Shown: positions 15,476-24,776, counted from the stretch's first letter. The stretch: DNA of 64,000 nt from Oscillospiraceae bacterium (GCA_015063785.1 SVTM01000001.1:62001-126000), one strand, 5' to 3'. Notes: generated by a model not told the origin, from the sequence alone. Program-made: numbers and translations.

Positions 15476-17143
15476 TTATTTTGCTTCAGGCTTGTAGCTA
15501 CCCTTGAGGGTAACGATTCTGTTGTAGGTGCCGGGATGCTTTGAGTCTGCGCAGAAATATCCGCTTCTCACAAACTGGAACTTTTCGCCGGCCTTGACGT
15601 CTGCCATGCAACCTTCGAGCTTTGCGTTTGTCATCACCTTGAGAGAATCGGGATTAAGATAATCTCTGAAGGTCTTTTCCTCATCCATATCGCCGGGATC
15701 TTCGATGGTAAAGAGATTGTCATAAAGGTTTACGGTTGCATCAACTGCATTATCCCTGCTTACCCAGTGAATAGTACCCTTGACCTTTCTGCCGTCGACA
15801 GGCATGCCGTTGGATGTCTCAAGATCCGCTGTGCAAAGGAGCTTTTCCACACGTCCGTCTGCGCCGTAGATCACTTCGTTGCACTTAACAATATATGCAC
15901 CCATAAGTCTTACTTCGCAGTCAGGCTTAAGTCTCTGGTACTTGGGAGGAGGATTGTCCGAAAAATCCTCGCGATCGATGTAAAGCTGTCTTGTAAAGGC
16001 AACCTTTCTTGTTCCGTCATCAGGATTTTCGGGATTGTTTGACACCTCAAAGTATTCGGTCTTTCCTTCGTCAAAATTTGTAATTTCAACTTCGATAGGA
16101 TCAAGAACAGCCATTCTTCTGGGCACAACATGGCCGAGTTCTTCGCGGATACAATATTCGAGAAGTCCGATATCGCAAAGAGAAAGGGAAGTGGAAACAC
16201 CCGAACGCTTTACAAATTCAAAAATGGATTCAGGAGTATAACCTCTTCTTCTAAGACCGCAAAGGGTGGGCATTCTGGGATCGTCCCAACCATCAACAAG
16301 CTTTTCTTCGACAAGAGCACGGAGATATCTTTTGCTCATAACGGTGTGAGTTACATTCATTCTTGCAAATTCACGCTGCTTGGGCTTAATTTCAAAACCT
16401 ATGTTGTCGATTACCCAATCGTAAAGAGGACGGTGATTCTTAAACTCGATCGAGCAGAGAGAATAGGTGATACCTTCTGTCGCATCCTGGATGGGATGTG
16501 CAAAGTCGTAAAGGGGATAGATGCACCATTTGTTGCCCTGTCTGTGGTGTGATGTGTGAATGATTCTGTATATAGCAGGGTCACGCATATTCATATTTGG
16601 AGATGCCATATCTATCTTGGCGCGGAGAGTGCGTGTTCCATCGGCAAACTCGCCGTTTTTCATTCTTTCGAAAAGATCGAGGTTTTCTTCAACGCTTCTA
16701 TCGCGATAAGGGCTGTTTTTACCGGGTTCTGTAAGAGTTCCGCGGTATTCGCGCATTTCATCGGCAGAAAGGTCACAGACGTACGCTTTGCCGTCCTTTA
16801 TAAGCTTTACGGCATATTCGTAACATTTGTCAAAATAGTCGGAACCATAGAAAATGCCGCCTGTTGGTTCTGCACCAAGCCAGCGAAGATCTTCTTCAAT
16901 AGACTGAACATACTCGTCGTCTTCCTTTACAGGATTTGTGTCGTCGTATCTGAGGTTAAAAAGTCCGCCGTATTTTTTTGCGGTCATCACGTTGATCCAG
17001 ATTGCCTTCGCGCTACCGATGTGAAGGTATCCGTTGGGCTCGGGCGGAAATCTTGTGTGAACGGTGTTGATCTTTCCCTCGCGGAGATCTTCGTCTATTT
17101 CGTCGTGGATAAAATTGGAATTTGCAAGTTCTTCAAATGCCAT
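15476..17143 (-). CDS. glnS: Glutamine--tRNA ligase
   Basis: Class I aminoacyl-tRNA synthetase that charges tRNA(Gln) directly. The HIGH-type motif is in RFPPEPNGYLHIGSAKAI near residues 31-48, with FNLRYDDTNP after it; the KMSKS-type motif is VMSKRYLRALV near 268-278. The GlnRS-specific middle (NKWCIYPLYDFAHPIQDATEGITYSLCSIEF) is clear and distinguishes it from GluRS. The C-terminal beta-barrel anticodon domain follows (VPRRMAVLDPIEVEI...). Length 555 is normal. Ribosome site AAAGGAG precedes the ATG. It is the last gene of a unit with gltX. Its presence means the GatCAB further on is not needed for Gln-tRNA(Gln). Confidence 0.97.
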   Translation of the reverse strand: MAFEELANSNFIHDEIDEDLREGKINTVHTRFPPEPNGYLHIGSAKAIWINVMTAKKYGGLFNLRYDDTNPVKEDDEYVQSIEEDLRWLGAEPTGGIFYGSDYFDKCYEYAVKLIKDGKAYVCDLSADEMREYRGTLTEPGKNSPYRDRSVEENLDLFERMKNGEFADGTRTLRAKIDMASPNMNMRDPAIYRIIHTSHHRQGNKWCIYPLYDFAHPIQDATEGITYSLCSIEFKNHRPLYDWVIDNIGFEIKPKQREFARMNVTHTVMSKRYLRALVEEKLVDGWDDPRMPTLCGLRRRGYTPESIFEFVKRSGVSTSLSLCDIGLLEYCIREELGHVVPRRMAVLDPIEVEITNFDEGKTEYFEVSNNPENPDDGTRKVAFTRQLYIDREDFSDNPPPKYQRLKPDCEVRLMGAYIVKCNEVIYGADGRVEKLLCTADLETSNGMPVDGRKVKGTIHWVSRDNAVDATVNLYDNLFTIEDPGDMDEEKTFRDYLNPDSLKVMTNAKLEGCMADVKAGEKFQFVRSGYFCADSKHPGTYNRIVTLKGSYKPEAK

Positions 17144-17169
17144 TATTTCATTCTCCTTTGCAATGAGAT

Positions 17170-18762
17170 TTATTTCATAATATTGTTTTTGATAACTTTA
17201 TTTCGAAAACCGGCAACAGTTAATGCTTTGTTTTTGAACCCGTCAAAAACATTGTCTGTTATTGTGATGTTCTCGTGAATAAGGGGAGCGTTTTCGCTGT
17301 CATATCCTGAAACACCTGTTATAACAAAACCGTCGCCGTATCTTGCATTTTTGAAGGTGTTATTTTTGATGGTGAGATTTTTGATTCTGCCTGATTCATA
17401 CCAATATTGTGCAAGATCATAGGCGTAAACAGGGCATCCGCAGTCATCGTAGTAATTATTTTCAACAAGAATGTTTCCTGCACCCGAAATGCGCCAATGC
17501 GGAATATTGGTACTTTTGTTGTTGTAAATGTGCACATCAGGCATCCGTAACGGATTTTCTACAAGATATCCGCATTTTAAACCCTCGGGCAGATTCGAAT
17601 TTGATACCAAACGTATTTTCATGCCCGAGTCATCTGTAAAGCTACATTCGGATACCTCAAATGTGCAAAGCTCGTCAAGCGTTGTGTTATCAATCACCGT
17701 AAGTACATCGCCCGGCTTATACATTTCAAGGAATGAATGTGCTTCATGCTTATATTCCACATCAATGTGTTTGTCTGCAATATCCGATATAACAGTATAA
17801 TTGCCGTGGATGTTGCAGGCATCATCAAGGCTTGATTCAAATTCACAGTCATGAATTGAAAGCTTGCCGCTGCAATTCACAAAATGCAGTATATCTGCTG
17901 TCAGTGTTACAGGTTCGTTTGCTTCGGGTTTTACACGCAGATTTGATATCTCTACATTTTCACAGAGCTGAGCTATAACGCCCATTCCTCCGCCTCTTCT
18001 GATGTTGATATCCGATATAACGACATTTTGCGAGTCTTCAAGGAAAAATCCATCACGCAGACGATTTTCCTCAAGATTGATAGAAATCAATTCGCCCACA
18101 TCATATACGCATTTTTCTGCTTTTCCGTCATCAGCATAATAAAAATCGACAGTATCGTTGTTTTCGCATATTCTGCAATTCATATACGGAGCTGGCAGGT
18201 TTTCCCTTGACTTTTTACAATCTACAGAAAACATATAGCGTATAACCACTCTTGAAAGTGCATGGAAAGACAGAATCTTATTCTTTGTATTCAGTTCTCC
18301 GCTGTCTGTAAGAAATGCGAGGTTGCCGTCACTCACTTTGCAGGGCATTTTTTCGCTGTCAAAACGACATGAAAATTTTTCCTCGCTCTTTTCGGTGATC
18401 TGCAATAATGCATACGGTGCACGGTAGGTTGTGAGTGTTATATTTTTGATCGTAATGTTTTTGCTGTGCTGTATTATAAATGGCGAAACTCGACCGTGAA
18501 ATACAAAAGTCGAACCGTTTCCGTCTATAGTGATATCACTTAATCCTATCAAAGGAAATGCTACTCTTTTTATACCTGTTTCGTTGTTTGTCGGTGCGAA
18601 AAAGCCTTCGAATGCACCCTCTTCAAAAAAATGATATGTTCCTTTCTCAAAGAACAGTGTTTCACCGTTTTTGATATGCGAGAGTTCGCTGATTATCTCG
18701 GGTGTGTAGTTTTTTTCGCAATTACATTTTGAAATGATAATCATAGCGTTTTTTGCATTCAA
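17170..18762 (-). CDS. Right-handed beta-helix protein, GH110 (alpha-1,3-galactosidase)-like
   Basis: A 530-residue parallel beta-helix protein with many short strand repeats (ITIDGNGSTFVFHG, ITIKNITLTTYRAP, VEISNLRVKPEANE, LTIKNNTFKNARYGDGF). The central block LHFVNCSGKLSIHDCEFESSLDDACNIHG resembles the conserved core of GH110 alpha-galactosidases, whose catalytic acids lie in a DDA-type motif; I infer this family but cannot confirm it. No signal peptide is visible, so it would act inside the cell. The start is a TTG overlapping the gltX stop by four bases (weak ribosome site); an ATG at 18744 is the alternative. It is oddly placed between gltX and glnS and is probably co-transcribed with both. 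Confidence 0.72.
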   Translation of the reverse strand: MNAKNAMIIISKCNCEKNYTPEIISELSHIKNGETLFFEKGTYHFFEEGAFEGFFAPTNNETGIKRVAFPLIGLSDITIDGNGSTFVFHGRVSPFIIQHSKNITIKNITLTTYRAPYALLQITEKSEEKFSCRFDSEKMPCKVSDGNLAFLTDSGELNTKNKILSFHALSRVVIRYMFSVDCKKSRENLPAPYMNCRICENNDTVDFYYADDGKAEKCVYDVGELISINLEENRLRDGFFLEDSQNVVISDINIRRGGGMGVIAQLCENVEISNLRVKPEANEPVTLTADILHFVNCSGKLSIHDCEFESSLDDACNIHGNYTVISDIADKHIDVEYKHEAHSFLEMYKPGDVLTVIDNTTLDELCTFEVSECSFTDDSGMKIRLVSNSNLPEGLKCGYLVENPLRMPDVHIYNNKSTNIPHWRISGAGNILVENNYYDDCGCPVYAYDLAQYWYESGRIKNLTIKNNTFKNARYGDGFVITGVSGYDSENAPLIHENITITDNVFDGFKNKALTVAGFRNKVIKNNIMK

Positions 18763-20423
18763 GCCTGTGCTTGTATTCTTGCTTTTACTCTGTCTTCACC
18801 GAGGAGATTACATATTGCGAAAAGATCTGGGGAGTTCTGACGTCCTGTGACAGCCACACGGATGACAGTTGAGACATCAGCAACAGAACCCTTGAAAGCA
18901 GAAGGATCAGCCTTGTATGCCTTCATATCGGATGTGAATCCGTGCTTTTCCGAAAGGGTCTTTACTGTTTCAAACCATTCGTTATTATCAGCTGCTGTCT
19001 TATAGATCTGCGCATATTCAGAAAGAATGGCTTTTCTGTCATCAACCGAAATGTGTGCAGGATATTCGTCTTTGTTTACTGCAAATAGTTCGTCGAAGAA
19101 ATACGAAATAAAGTCTTTTACTTCAGACCAGCAGGCAATATCTTTTCTGGGCTTTTTGCCGCCGCGTCCGATAGCAAAAATGGCGGTTGAATAAGCAGGG
19201 TCTTTTGAAACAAGAGAATAGAAATCCTTGTCATACTCCTGCGCCCACTGTGCAACTCCCTCGTAAACCTGCTCGGCGGTCATTCTTGCAACAACATTTT
19301 TAGAAATGTCATTGAATTTCGCAAGGTCAAAAAGCGCACCCGATGCGCTCATTTTGTTAGTAGAGAAGGGGAATTCACGATAGCTCTTGTCCGCATTTGC
19401 GCTTCTCCACTGTTCGTAGTTGGAGTTGAGAAGTGTCATGAGATATTCAATGACAGATTCCTTGGGATAACCTGTTGTATAGTAAAACTCAAGAGAACAC
19501 TCAGGGTCCTTGCGCTTGGACATCTTACGTTTTGTTCCGAGTTCTTCATCGAATTTAAGCACCTGAGAGGTGTGGCAATATCTGGGACGTCGGAAACCGC
19601 AGGCATTCCAGAGTTCCAGATGCCAGGGAAGTGTAGAAAGCCATTCTTCGCCGCGGATAACGTCTGTTGTGCGCATAAAATGGTCGTCAACGATATGAGC
19701 GAGGTGATATGTGGGGATTCCGTCAGATTTAAGAAGTACAAAATCCTGATCGTTTTCGGGAACTTCAAGATTGCCCTTTATCGAATCCTTAAAAGGAGTC
19801 TTCTTTGAAGGATCACCCATAGACTTGAATCTGAGGACGAACTTATCGCCGTTTTTGATTTTTTCGATAGCTTCATCAATTGGCATATCACGGTGAATGG
19901 CGTATTTGCCGTAATAACCGAAGTTATCTTTTGCCTGTTCCTGTGCTTTGTGTGCGTTTTCAAGATCTTCTTCCGAACAGAAGCAAGGGTATGCTCTGCC
20001 GTCAAGCAAAAGCTTACGGGCAACGATATGATAAAATTTTGCACGCTGGCGCTGACGATACGGACCGTACTCGCCAAAATCCGCATCAGCGGTTGCTCCT
20101 TCATCAAAAGTAAGACCAAAACCACCGAGATACTTGATTATTTTTTCTACAGCACCTTCAACTTCGCGTTTGTCATCGGTATCCTCGATTCTAAGCATGA
20201 AAACACCGTTACCAGAAGAGTGGGCAACTCTTTCGTCTGCAAGAGCGCCATAGAGGTTCCCGAGATGCATAGAGCCTGTGGGGCTGGGAGCGATTCTTGT
20301 TACCTTTGATCCTTCGGGCAGGCCTCTTTCAGGAAATTTTGCCTCGAGCGATTCGATAGTGTCGTCGTCGCTAAGATCGGGGAAAATAACGGATGATAAT
20401 TCCAAAAGCTTTGAGTTTTCCAT
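18759..20423 (-). CDS. gltX: Glutamate--tRNA ligase
   Basis: Class I synthetase charging tRNA with glutamate. Start placed at the ATG at 20423 (MENSKLLELSS), preceded by GAAAGGT, which also removes an overlap with the upstream gene; 554 residues. The HIGH-type motif is RIAPSPTGSMHLGNLYGAL and the ATP-binding KMSKS-type motif is KRKMSKRKDPE. VFMLRIEDTDDKREVEGAVEKI and LTFDEG are also diagnostic. The N-terminal extension before the HIGH motif and the total length exceed the classical bacterial form of about 480 and match the longer form found in many Clostridia. It overlaps the beta-helix gene by four bases. Confidence 0.95.
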   Translation of the reverse strand: MENSKLLELSSVIFPDLSDDDTIESLEAKFPERGLPEGSKVTRIAPSPTGSMHLGNLYGALADERVAHSSGNGVFMLRIEDTDDKREVEGAVEKIIKYLGGFGLTFDEGATADADFGEYGPYRQRQRAKFYHIVARKLLLDGRAYPCFCSEEDLENAHKAQEQAKDNFGYYGKYAIHRDMPIDEAIEKIKNGDKFVLRFKSMGDPSKKTPFKDSIKGNLEVPENDQDFVLLKSDGIPTYHLAHIVDDHFMRTTDVIRGEEWLSTLPWHLELWNACGFRRPRYCHTSQVLKFDEELGTKRKMSKRKDPECSLEFYYTTGYPKESVIEYLMTLLNSNYEQWRSANADKSYREFPFSTNKMSASGALFDLAKFNDISKNVVARMTAEQVYEGVAQWAQEYDKDFYSLVSKDPAYSTAIFAIGRGGKKPRKDIACWSEVKDFISYFFDELFAVNKDEYPAHISVDDRKAILSEYAQIYKTAADNNEWFETVKTLSEKHGFTSDMKAYKADPSAFKGSVADVSTVIRVAVTGRQNSPDLFAICNLLGEDRVKARIQAQA

Positions 20424-20454
20424 TTTTATATTTACCTTTCGTATAAATTCATTT

Positions 20455-21018
20455 TTAATACAGATATGCCATTTCAACCATTATCTCGTCATACTCTTCG
20501 TCGATATTTGAATAAAAAAACAAATTTGTACCCGAAAAAACGAAGCCTTGTTTGAGATAAAAATCAATAGCAGGGACGTTGCAAGATTGCGTTTCAAGTG
20601 TTATGATGCGTCGATCTTCCTTGCAGGCTATTTCTTTTGCTTTTTCAATAAGAAATCTGCCGATGCCGCAACGCCTGTATTCTTCTTTTACAAGAAGATT
20701 GGTTATCCTTAATCTGTCGTTCCATTCTTCGCGGGAAAGTTCAAGATATGCAACAGGTTCGGTTTGATCATCAACAAACACACCGTATGCTTCACAATCC
20801 TGCCACACATCGTCATATAGAGTGTCGTATGAATCATGTTCATAAACTTCGTCACGCATTTTACGATTGTAGGTGAAGGAAAAAGAGTTACGAGAAGTCA
20901 CCTTTTCAAGCTTGTAATGCTCAAAAGACTTGTAGGTGTAGTGCAATTCATGATATTTATATTCGTTTTGGGGCAGCTCCTTAATAACAAAATCCAAAAT
21001 ATCACCGTCCGGAAACAT
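20455..21018 (-). CDS. GNAT family N-acetyltransferase
   Basis: A GNAT fold protein with the acetyl-CoA pyrophosphate-binding loop EEYRRCGIGRFLIEKAKEIA and the following strand-helix pair RRIITLETQSCNVPAIDFYLKQGFVF. The substrate is not evident. The ORF opens at a GTG at 21039, but a promoter (TTGCAA, 17 bases, TATACT) overlaps that codon, so translation should begin at the ATG at 21018 or later, on an almost leaderless message; the exact start is uncertain. It precedes gltX by 31 bases and may share its transcript. Confidence 0.85.
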   Translation of the reverse strand: MFPDGDILDFVIKELPQNEYKYHELHYTYKSFEHYKLEKVTSRNSFSFTYNRKMRDEVYEHDSYDTLYDDVWQDCEAYGVFVDDQTEPVAYLELSREEWNDRLRITNLLVKEEYRRCGIGRFLIEKAKEIACKEDRRIITLETQSCNVPAIDFYLKQGFVFSGTNLFFYSNIDEEYDEIMVEMAYLY

Positions 21019-21029
21019 ATTTTCATTAT

Positions 21030-21058
21030 AGTATAACACATTACGATAATTTTTGCAA
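21030..21058 (-). promoter_or_regulatory. Promoter of the acetyltransferase-gltX-glnS unit
   Basis: Minus strand TTGCAA (plus 21053-21058), 17-base spacer, TATACT (plus 21030-21035). The expected transcript start is only about five bases before the ATG at 21018. Confidence 0.6.
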
Positions 21059-21081
21059 TATTTTTCAGCAAAATACTGCCA

Positions 21082-21110
21082 TTCACTTTTAATATTTTAT
21101 AACATATAAT
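21082..21110 (+). promoter_or_regulatory. Promoter of the DUF3343-desulfurase pair
   Basis: TTCACT, 17-base spacer, TATAAT at 21105-21110, about 75 bases before the DUF3343 ATG. Confidence 0.6.
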
Positions 21111-21184
21111 GTACATTGGAAGCGAAAAGAAAGGCATCTGCCGACAGACGTTTTTATGTTAAATCCCGAAAGGAAGAAAGCAAT

Positions 21185-21406
21185 ATGCTATATTGCATCA
21201 TGGTTATGAGCTCGGTCACCTATGCTCTGAAAGCGCAAACTGTGCTTTCACGAGAAGGGATCGGTACAAGACTTGAAAAGCTTACCAGAAACCGCAGCCT
21301 TAAAGGATGCGGATATGGATTGCGTATCGAAAAAAGCAAACTTTCTGAAGCGGAAGCTTTGTTGAAAAGAGAAGGAATAAAAATCGTTGAAGTGATAGAA
21401 TACTGA
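21185..21406 (+). CDS. DUF3343 family protein (putative Se/S carrier-like)
   Basis: A 73-residue protein starting at the ATG at 21185 after GAAAGGAAG; the longer ORF is not supported. It has the DUF3343 outline: an opening beta strand and helix (VMSSVTYALKAQTVLSREGIGTRLEKL), then a conserved glycine-flanked cysteine in GCGYGLRI, then a C-terminal helix-strand (LSEAEALLKREGIKIVEVIEY). The family is described as putative selenium/sulfur carriers because it often accompanies a cysteine desulfurase-like enzyme; exactly that enzyme follows 18 bases downstream. The single cysteine would be the carrier residue. Function remains inferred. Confidence 0.85.
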   Translation: MLYCIMVMSSVTYALKAQTVLSREGIGTRLEKLTRNRSLKGCGYGLRIEKSKLSEAEALLKREGIKIVEVIEY

Positions 21407-21424
21407 TACTGATCGGGGTTTGCT

Positions 21425-22558
21425 ATGGAAAAGATCATATATTTTGACCACGCTGCTACAAGCTGGCCCAAACCTCAAAGCGTTTTTAATTCAATATCAT
21501 ACGCTTTGCGAGAAAGAGGGGGAAATCCCGGACGCAGCGGACACAAGCTGTCAGTAAACGCAGCACGAGCAATATACGAATGCAGGGAAGCAGTTTGCAG
21601 ACTTTTTTCGTTCGACTCACCTGAAAGAGTTATATTTACTCAAAATACAACCTACGCACTCAACATGGCAGTCAAAGGTCTGTGCCGCAGGGGAGATCAT
21701 GTTCTGATATCGAATTTCGAGCACAATTCTGTGCTTCGTCCGCTTTATTCGCTTTTAGCTTATGGTGTTGAATACAGCATGTTTGAAGCATCAGACGAAA
21801 ACGAAGAAGAAACTATTTTTTGTTTTAAAAGAGCGATCAAAAGCAATACAAAAGTTGCTGTGGTCACCGCGGCATCAAATGTATGTGGCAAAATCATGCC
21901 TATCGAAAAAATAGCAATGATTTGCAAAACAAACAATATAAAGTTAATTATAGACGGTGCACAGGCTGGTGGGGTATACCCATTTGATTTTAATCGCACC
22001 GGTGCAGACGTTATATGTCTTGCCGGTCATAAAGGTTTATATGGACCACAGGGAACGGGAATTATGATCTGTTCGCACAGCTGCGAACCCGAAAGTATTA
22101 TCGAGGGCGGAAACGGTATGATGTCCGAAGACAGAACCATGGGTAATTTTCTTCCCGAAAAGCTTGAAGCAGGAACTCTGAACACTCCCGGCATCTGCGG
22201 ATTGCGAGCAGGAATTGAATATGTGATCTCGCAAACTCCTGAAAGAATATTCGGAACAACTCTTTTGCTCACAGACTATGCAACCGAGGGTCTGTCTGTA
22301 ATTGATGGTGTCAGGTTGTATGGAACCTATAGCGTAAAAGCTCCTATTATTCTGTTTAATAAAATAGGGTATTCGCCCTCAGAGCTTGCAACCTATCTTT
22401 CAGAACGGGGTATATGCGTCCGTTCAGGTTTGCACTGCGCGCCAACAGCACACGCCGCACTTGGAAGTGCACCCGAGGGAGCAGTTCGAATATCATTTGG
22501 TCACAACAACACTAAAAATGAGATAGATAGATTTCTTTCAGCTGTAAATAGAGCTTAA
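21425..22558 (+). CDS. Cysteine desulfurase-like PLP enzyme (aminotransferase class V, TIGR01977-type)
   Basis: A 377-residue PLP enzyme. The N-terminal YFDHAATSWPKPQSV is characteristic of the EF2568-like subfamily linked to selenium- or sulfur-handling clusters. The PLP lysine is in LAGHKGLYGPQGTG near residue 200 and the active cysteine in VRSGLHCAPTAHAALG near residue 338, so both desulfurase and selenocysteine-lyase chemistry are possible. It follows the DUF3343 gene by 18 bases, an arrangement seen in other Bacillota. No selD, selA, yqeB or molybdenum hydroxylase gene is in this window, so the acceptor pathway is unknown. Confidence 0.9.
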   Translation: MEKIIYFDHAATSWPKPQSVFNSISYALRERGGNPGRSGHKLSVNAARAIYECREAVCRLFSFDSPERVIFTQNTTYALNMAVKGLCRRGDHVLISNFEHNSVLRPLYSLLAYGVEYSMFEASDENEEETIFCFKRAIKSNTKVAVVTAASNVCGKIMPIEKIAMICKTNNIKLIIDGAQAGGVYPFDFNRTGADVICLAGHKGLYGPQGTGIMICSHSCEPESIIEGGNGMMSEDRTMGNFLPEKLEAGTLNTPGICGLRAGIEYVISQTPERIFGTTLLLTDYATEGLSVIDGVRLYGTYSVKAPIILFNKIGYSPSELATYLSERGICVRSGLHCAPTAHAALGSAPEGAVRISFGHNNTKNEIDRFLSAVNRA

Positions 22559-22559
22559 A

Positions 22560-22597
22560 AAACCCGAGAAAACAAGTGTGTTTTCTCGGGTTTTTTT
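22560..22597. terminator. Bidirectional terminator
   Basis: 15-bp perfect stem AAACCCGAGAAAACA / TGTTTTCTCGGGTTT with loop AGTG and T7 tail, between the convergent desulfurase and dapF genes. Confidence 0.93.
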
Positions 22598-23462
22598 AGT
22601 TGTCAAGCAAATAATGGGGGAGATGAAGGGTGCCGTCAAAAACTATGTTTGACGGTGCTGTGATATACAGGCTATTGTTTTCTGCTCTCCATTCAACTTG
22701 CGTTACGCCACCAATTTGCTCTACGTCAACTTTGCGATCGCATCTATCGGTGAGTACTCCACCAACTATGCAGGTGGCACATCCTGTGGCACAGGCAAGA
22801 GTTTCGCCGGTTCCTCTTTCCCATGTGCGAAGCCTCAGATGACTTCTGTCACGAACTTCACAGAATTCTGCGTTTATTCTGTTGGGGAAGAGCTGATTAT
22901 TTTCCATAAGTGGACCGTATTTTTCAAGATCGAGATCGTCGAGATCACTTACAAAGCTAACACAATGGGGATTTCCCAAAGAAATAGCAGTTGTGTCAAA
23001 CTTTCTGCCGTCAAGTATCACCGTTTTATCAATAAAACATTCAGATTTTGTGATGGCCGGAACTTTATCAGCTTCAATAATAGGTGCGCCGATGTTCGCA
23101 GTAATATTGGATACATGGCCTCCCGAAAGGGTAAGGTATATCTTTTTGAGTCCACCAAGAGTTTCAACAGTGATCTCGGTTTTATCAGTAAACCCCTTTT
23201 CAAAAACAAGCATACCAACACTACGAAGGGCGTTTCCGCACATCTCGGCCTCGGTTCCGTCTGGATTGAAAACTCGCATTCTGAAATCTGCAACATCAGA
23301 TGGACAAACAAGTATCATTCCATCAGAACAAACACCAAAATGTTTTTTGGATACAAATTTCGCAAGCTCATTAAGATTTGAAAGCTCCTGCGTTAAAGTA
23401 TCAATATAAACGTAATCATTGCCGTAGGCTTGCATTTTTGTAAAAGTAATTGCTCTGTTCAT
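22596..23462 (-). CDS. dapF: Diaminopimelate epimerase
   Basis: Converts LL- to meso-diaminopimelate for lysine and peptidoglycan synthesis. The start at 23462 (MNRAITFTKMQAYGNDYVYID) follows GGAG and lies just after the stop of the upstream gene; 288 residues. Both catalytic cysteines are present: EMCGNALRSVG and ETLACATGCATCIVG. The first motif usually reads GNGxR after the cysteine; here it is GNALR, and the second reads ACATG rather than ACGTG, modest departures. It follows the trans-sulfuration gene by four bases. The stop overlaps the bidirectional terminator. Confidence 0.95.
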   Translation of the reverse strand: MNRAITFTKMQAYGNDYVYIDTLTQELSNLNELAKFVSKKHFGVCSDGMILVCPSDVADFRMRVFNPDGTEAEMCGNALRSVGMLVFEKGFTDKTEITVETLGGLKKIYLTLSGGHVSNITANIGAPIIEADKVPAITKSECFIDKTVILDGRKFDTTAISLGNPHCVSFVSDLDDLDLEKYGPLMENNQLFPNRINAEFCEVRDRSHLRLRTWERGTGETLACATGCATCIVGGVLTDRCDRKVDVEQIGGVTQVEWRAENNSLYITAPSNIVFDGTLHLPHYLLDN

Positions 23463-23466
23463 CAAG

Positions 23467-24630
23467 TTATTCTCCAAGAACAGAAGCAAGATCCGCGATT
23501 ATGTCTTCTTTATCCTCAATACCGACAGAAAGACGGAGAAGTTTGTCTGTGATACCAATGGAATCACGAACTTCTTTGGGAATAGAAGCATGGGTTTGAG
23601 TGAGGGGATAGGTAATAAGCGTCTGCACACCGCCCAACGATTCGGCAAACATGATCATCTGATAGTCACAAAGAGCGTGTCTTACGATCGATGGGTCTTT
23701 AAGAGTAAAAGAGATCATTCCGCCGTAGCCTGTGCACTGCTTGTCAACGATAGCCTTTGCCGGATGAGAATCGAGGCCGACAAAGAAAACTTCGTCGACT
23801 GCCTTGCACTTAGAAAGCCACTGTGCAACAGCAATGGCGTTTTCTTCATGCTTTTTCATGCGGAGCGTAAGAGTCTTGATACCACGGAGAACAAGCCAGG
23901 AATCAAAGGGTGCAAGGGCTGCGCCTTCCGTATTTCTGTTATATGCAACACCGTTGTAAACTTCCTCATCCGAAGTGATAAGGAAACCTGCCATGGTGTC
24001 GTTGTGACCTGCAAGATACTTTGTACCGCTGTGGATAACAACATCTGCCCCAAGAGAAAGGGGTTTTTGGAAAACAGGGGTCATAAAAGTATTGTCAACA
24101 ATAAACTTCGCACCGCTCTTTTTGGCAATATCTGCAATTACACGAATATCACAAACCTTCATCATGGGGTTTGTGGGTGTTTCAACATAAAGGAACTTTG
24201 TGTTGGGCTTTATAGCTGCCTCAACCTTTTCGGGGCAGGAAAAGTCAACAACCGAAAATTTAACGCCGTATCTTGGGAATACATCTCTTGAAAGGCGGTA
24301 TGTTCCACCGTAAACGTCATCGCCGATAACAACGTGATCACCTGCAGAAAGTGTAGAGAAAAGTGCTGTTTCTGCAGCAAGACCGCTGGAGAATGCAAAG
24401 CCGTATTTTCCGCCCTCAAGAAGAGCCACTGTCTTTTCGAGCTCGTCTCTTGTGGGGTTTGCACAACGAGAATATGAAAAGTCGATATCGCCGCCAAAAT
24501 TTTTATTGATGTATGTAGATGTCTGATAAATAGGGAAGCTGACCGCGTTAGCATGAGTGTCGTGTCCCATGTTGCCGTGAACTGCGAGGGAATCGGGTCT
24601 GAGATTTGCGGGAGTCAATTTCTTTGTCAT
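23467..24630 (-). CDS. Trans-sulfuration PLP enzyme (cystathionine gamma-synthase/lyase type)
   Basis: A 387-residue Cys/Met metabolism PLP enzyme. Typical segments are DFSYSRCANPTRDELEKTVALLEGG, FSSGLAAETALFSTLSAGDHVV, FIVDNTFMTPVFQKPLSLGADVVIHSGTKYLAGHND with the PLP lysine in SGTKYLAGH, and the closing LRLSVGIEDKEDIIADL. The reaction (gamma-synthase on acylated homoserine, or gamma-lyase on cystathionine) cannot be chosen from the sequence. Preceded by a clear ribosome site GGAGGAT. It is the first gene of a pair with dapF. Confidence 0.9.
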   Translation of the reverse strand: MTKKLTPANLRPDSLAVHGNMGHDTHANAVSFPIYQTSTYINKNFGGDIDFSYSRCANPTRDELEKTVALLEGGKYGFAFSSGLAAETALFSTLSAGDHVVIGDDVYGGTYRLSRDVFPRYGVKFSVVDFSCPEKVEAAIKPNTKFLYVETPTNPMMKVCDIRVIADIAKKSGAKFIVDNTFMTPVFQKPLSLGADVVIHSGTKYLAGHNDTMAGFLITSDEEVYNGVAYNRNTEGAALAPFDSWLVLRGIKTLTLRMKKHEENAIAVAQWLSKCKAVDEVFFVGLDSHPAKAIVDKQCTGYGGMISFTLKDPSIVRHALCDYQMIMFAESLGGVQTLITYPLTQTHASIPKEVRDSIGITDKLLRLSVGIEDKEDIIADLASVLGE

Positions 24631-24742
24631 ATCAATTATCCTCCGATATATTATTTATAATCTGTCAAACTAACCTTACAATAATATTTTATATAAAAGT
24701 TTTTGCAATGTACAGTGCAAATAATACTGTATGTATTGCAAA

Positions 24743-24769
24743 AAATGCACATCAAAAAGACGTGCATTT
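24743..24769 (-). terminator. Terminator of the pcrA unit
   Basis: On the minus strand AAATGCACGTC, loop TTTTT, GATGTGCATTT followed by more T; 11-bp stem with one G-T pair, eight bases after the pcrA stop. Confidence 0.85.
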
Positions 24770-24776
24770 CAGACAG

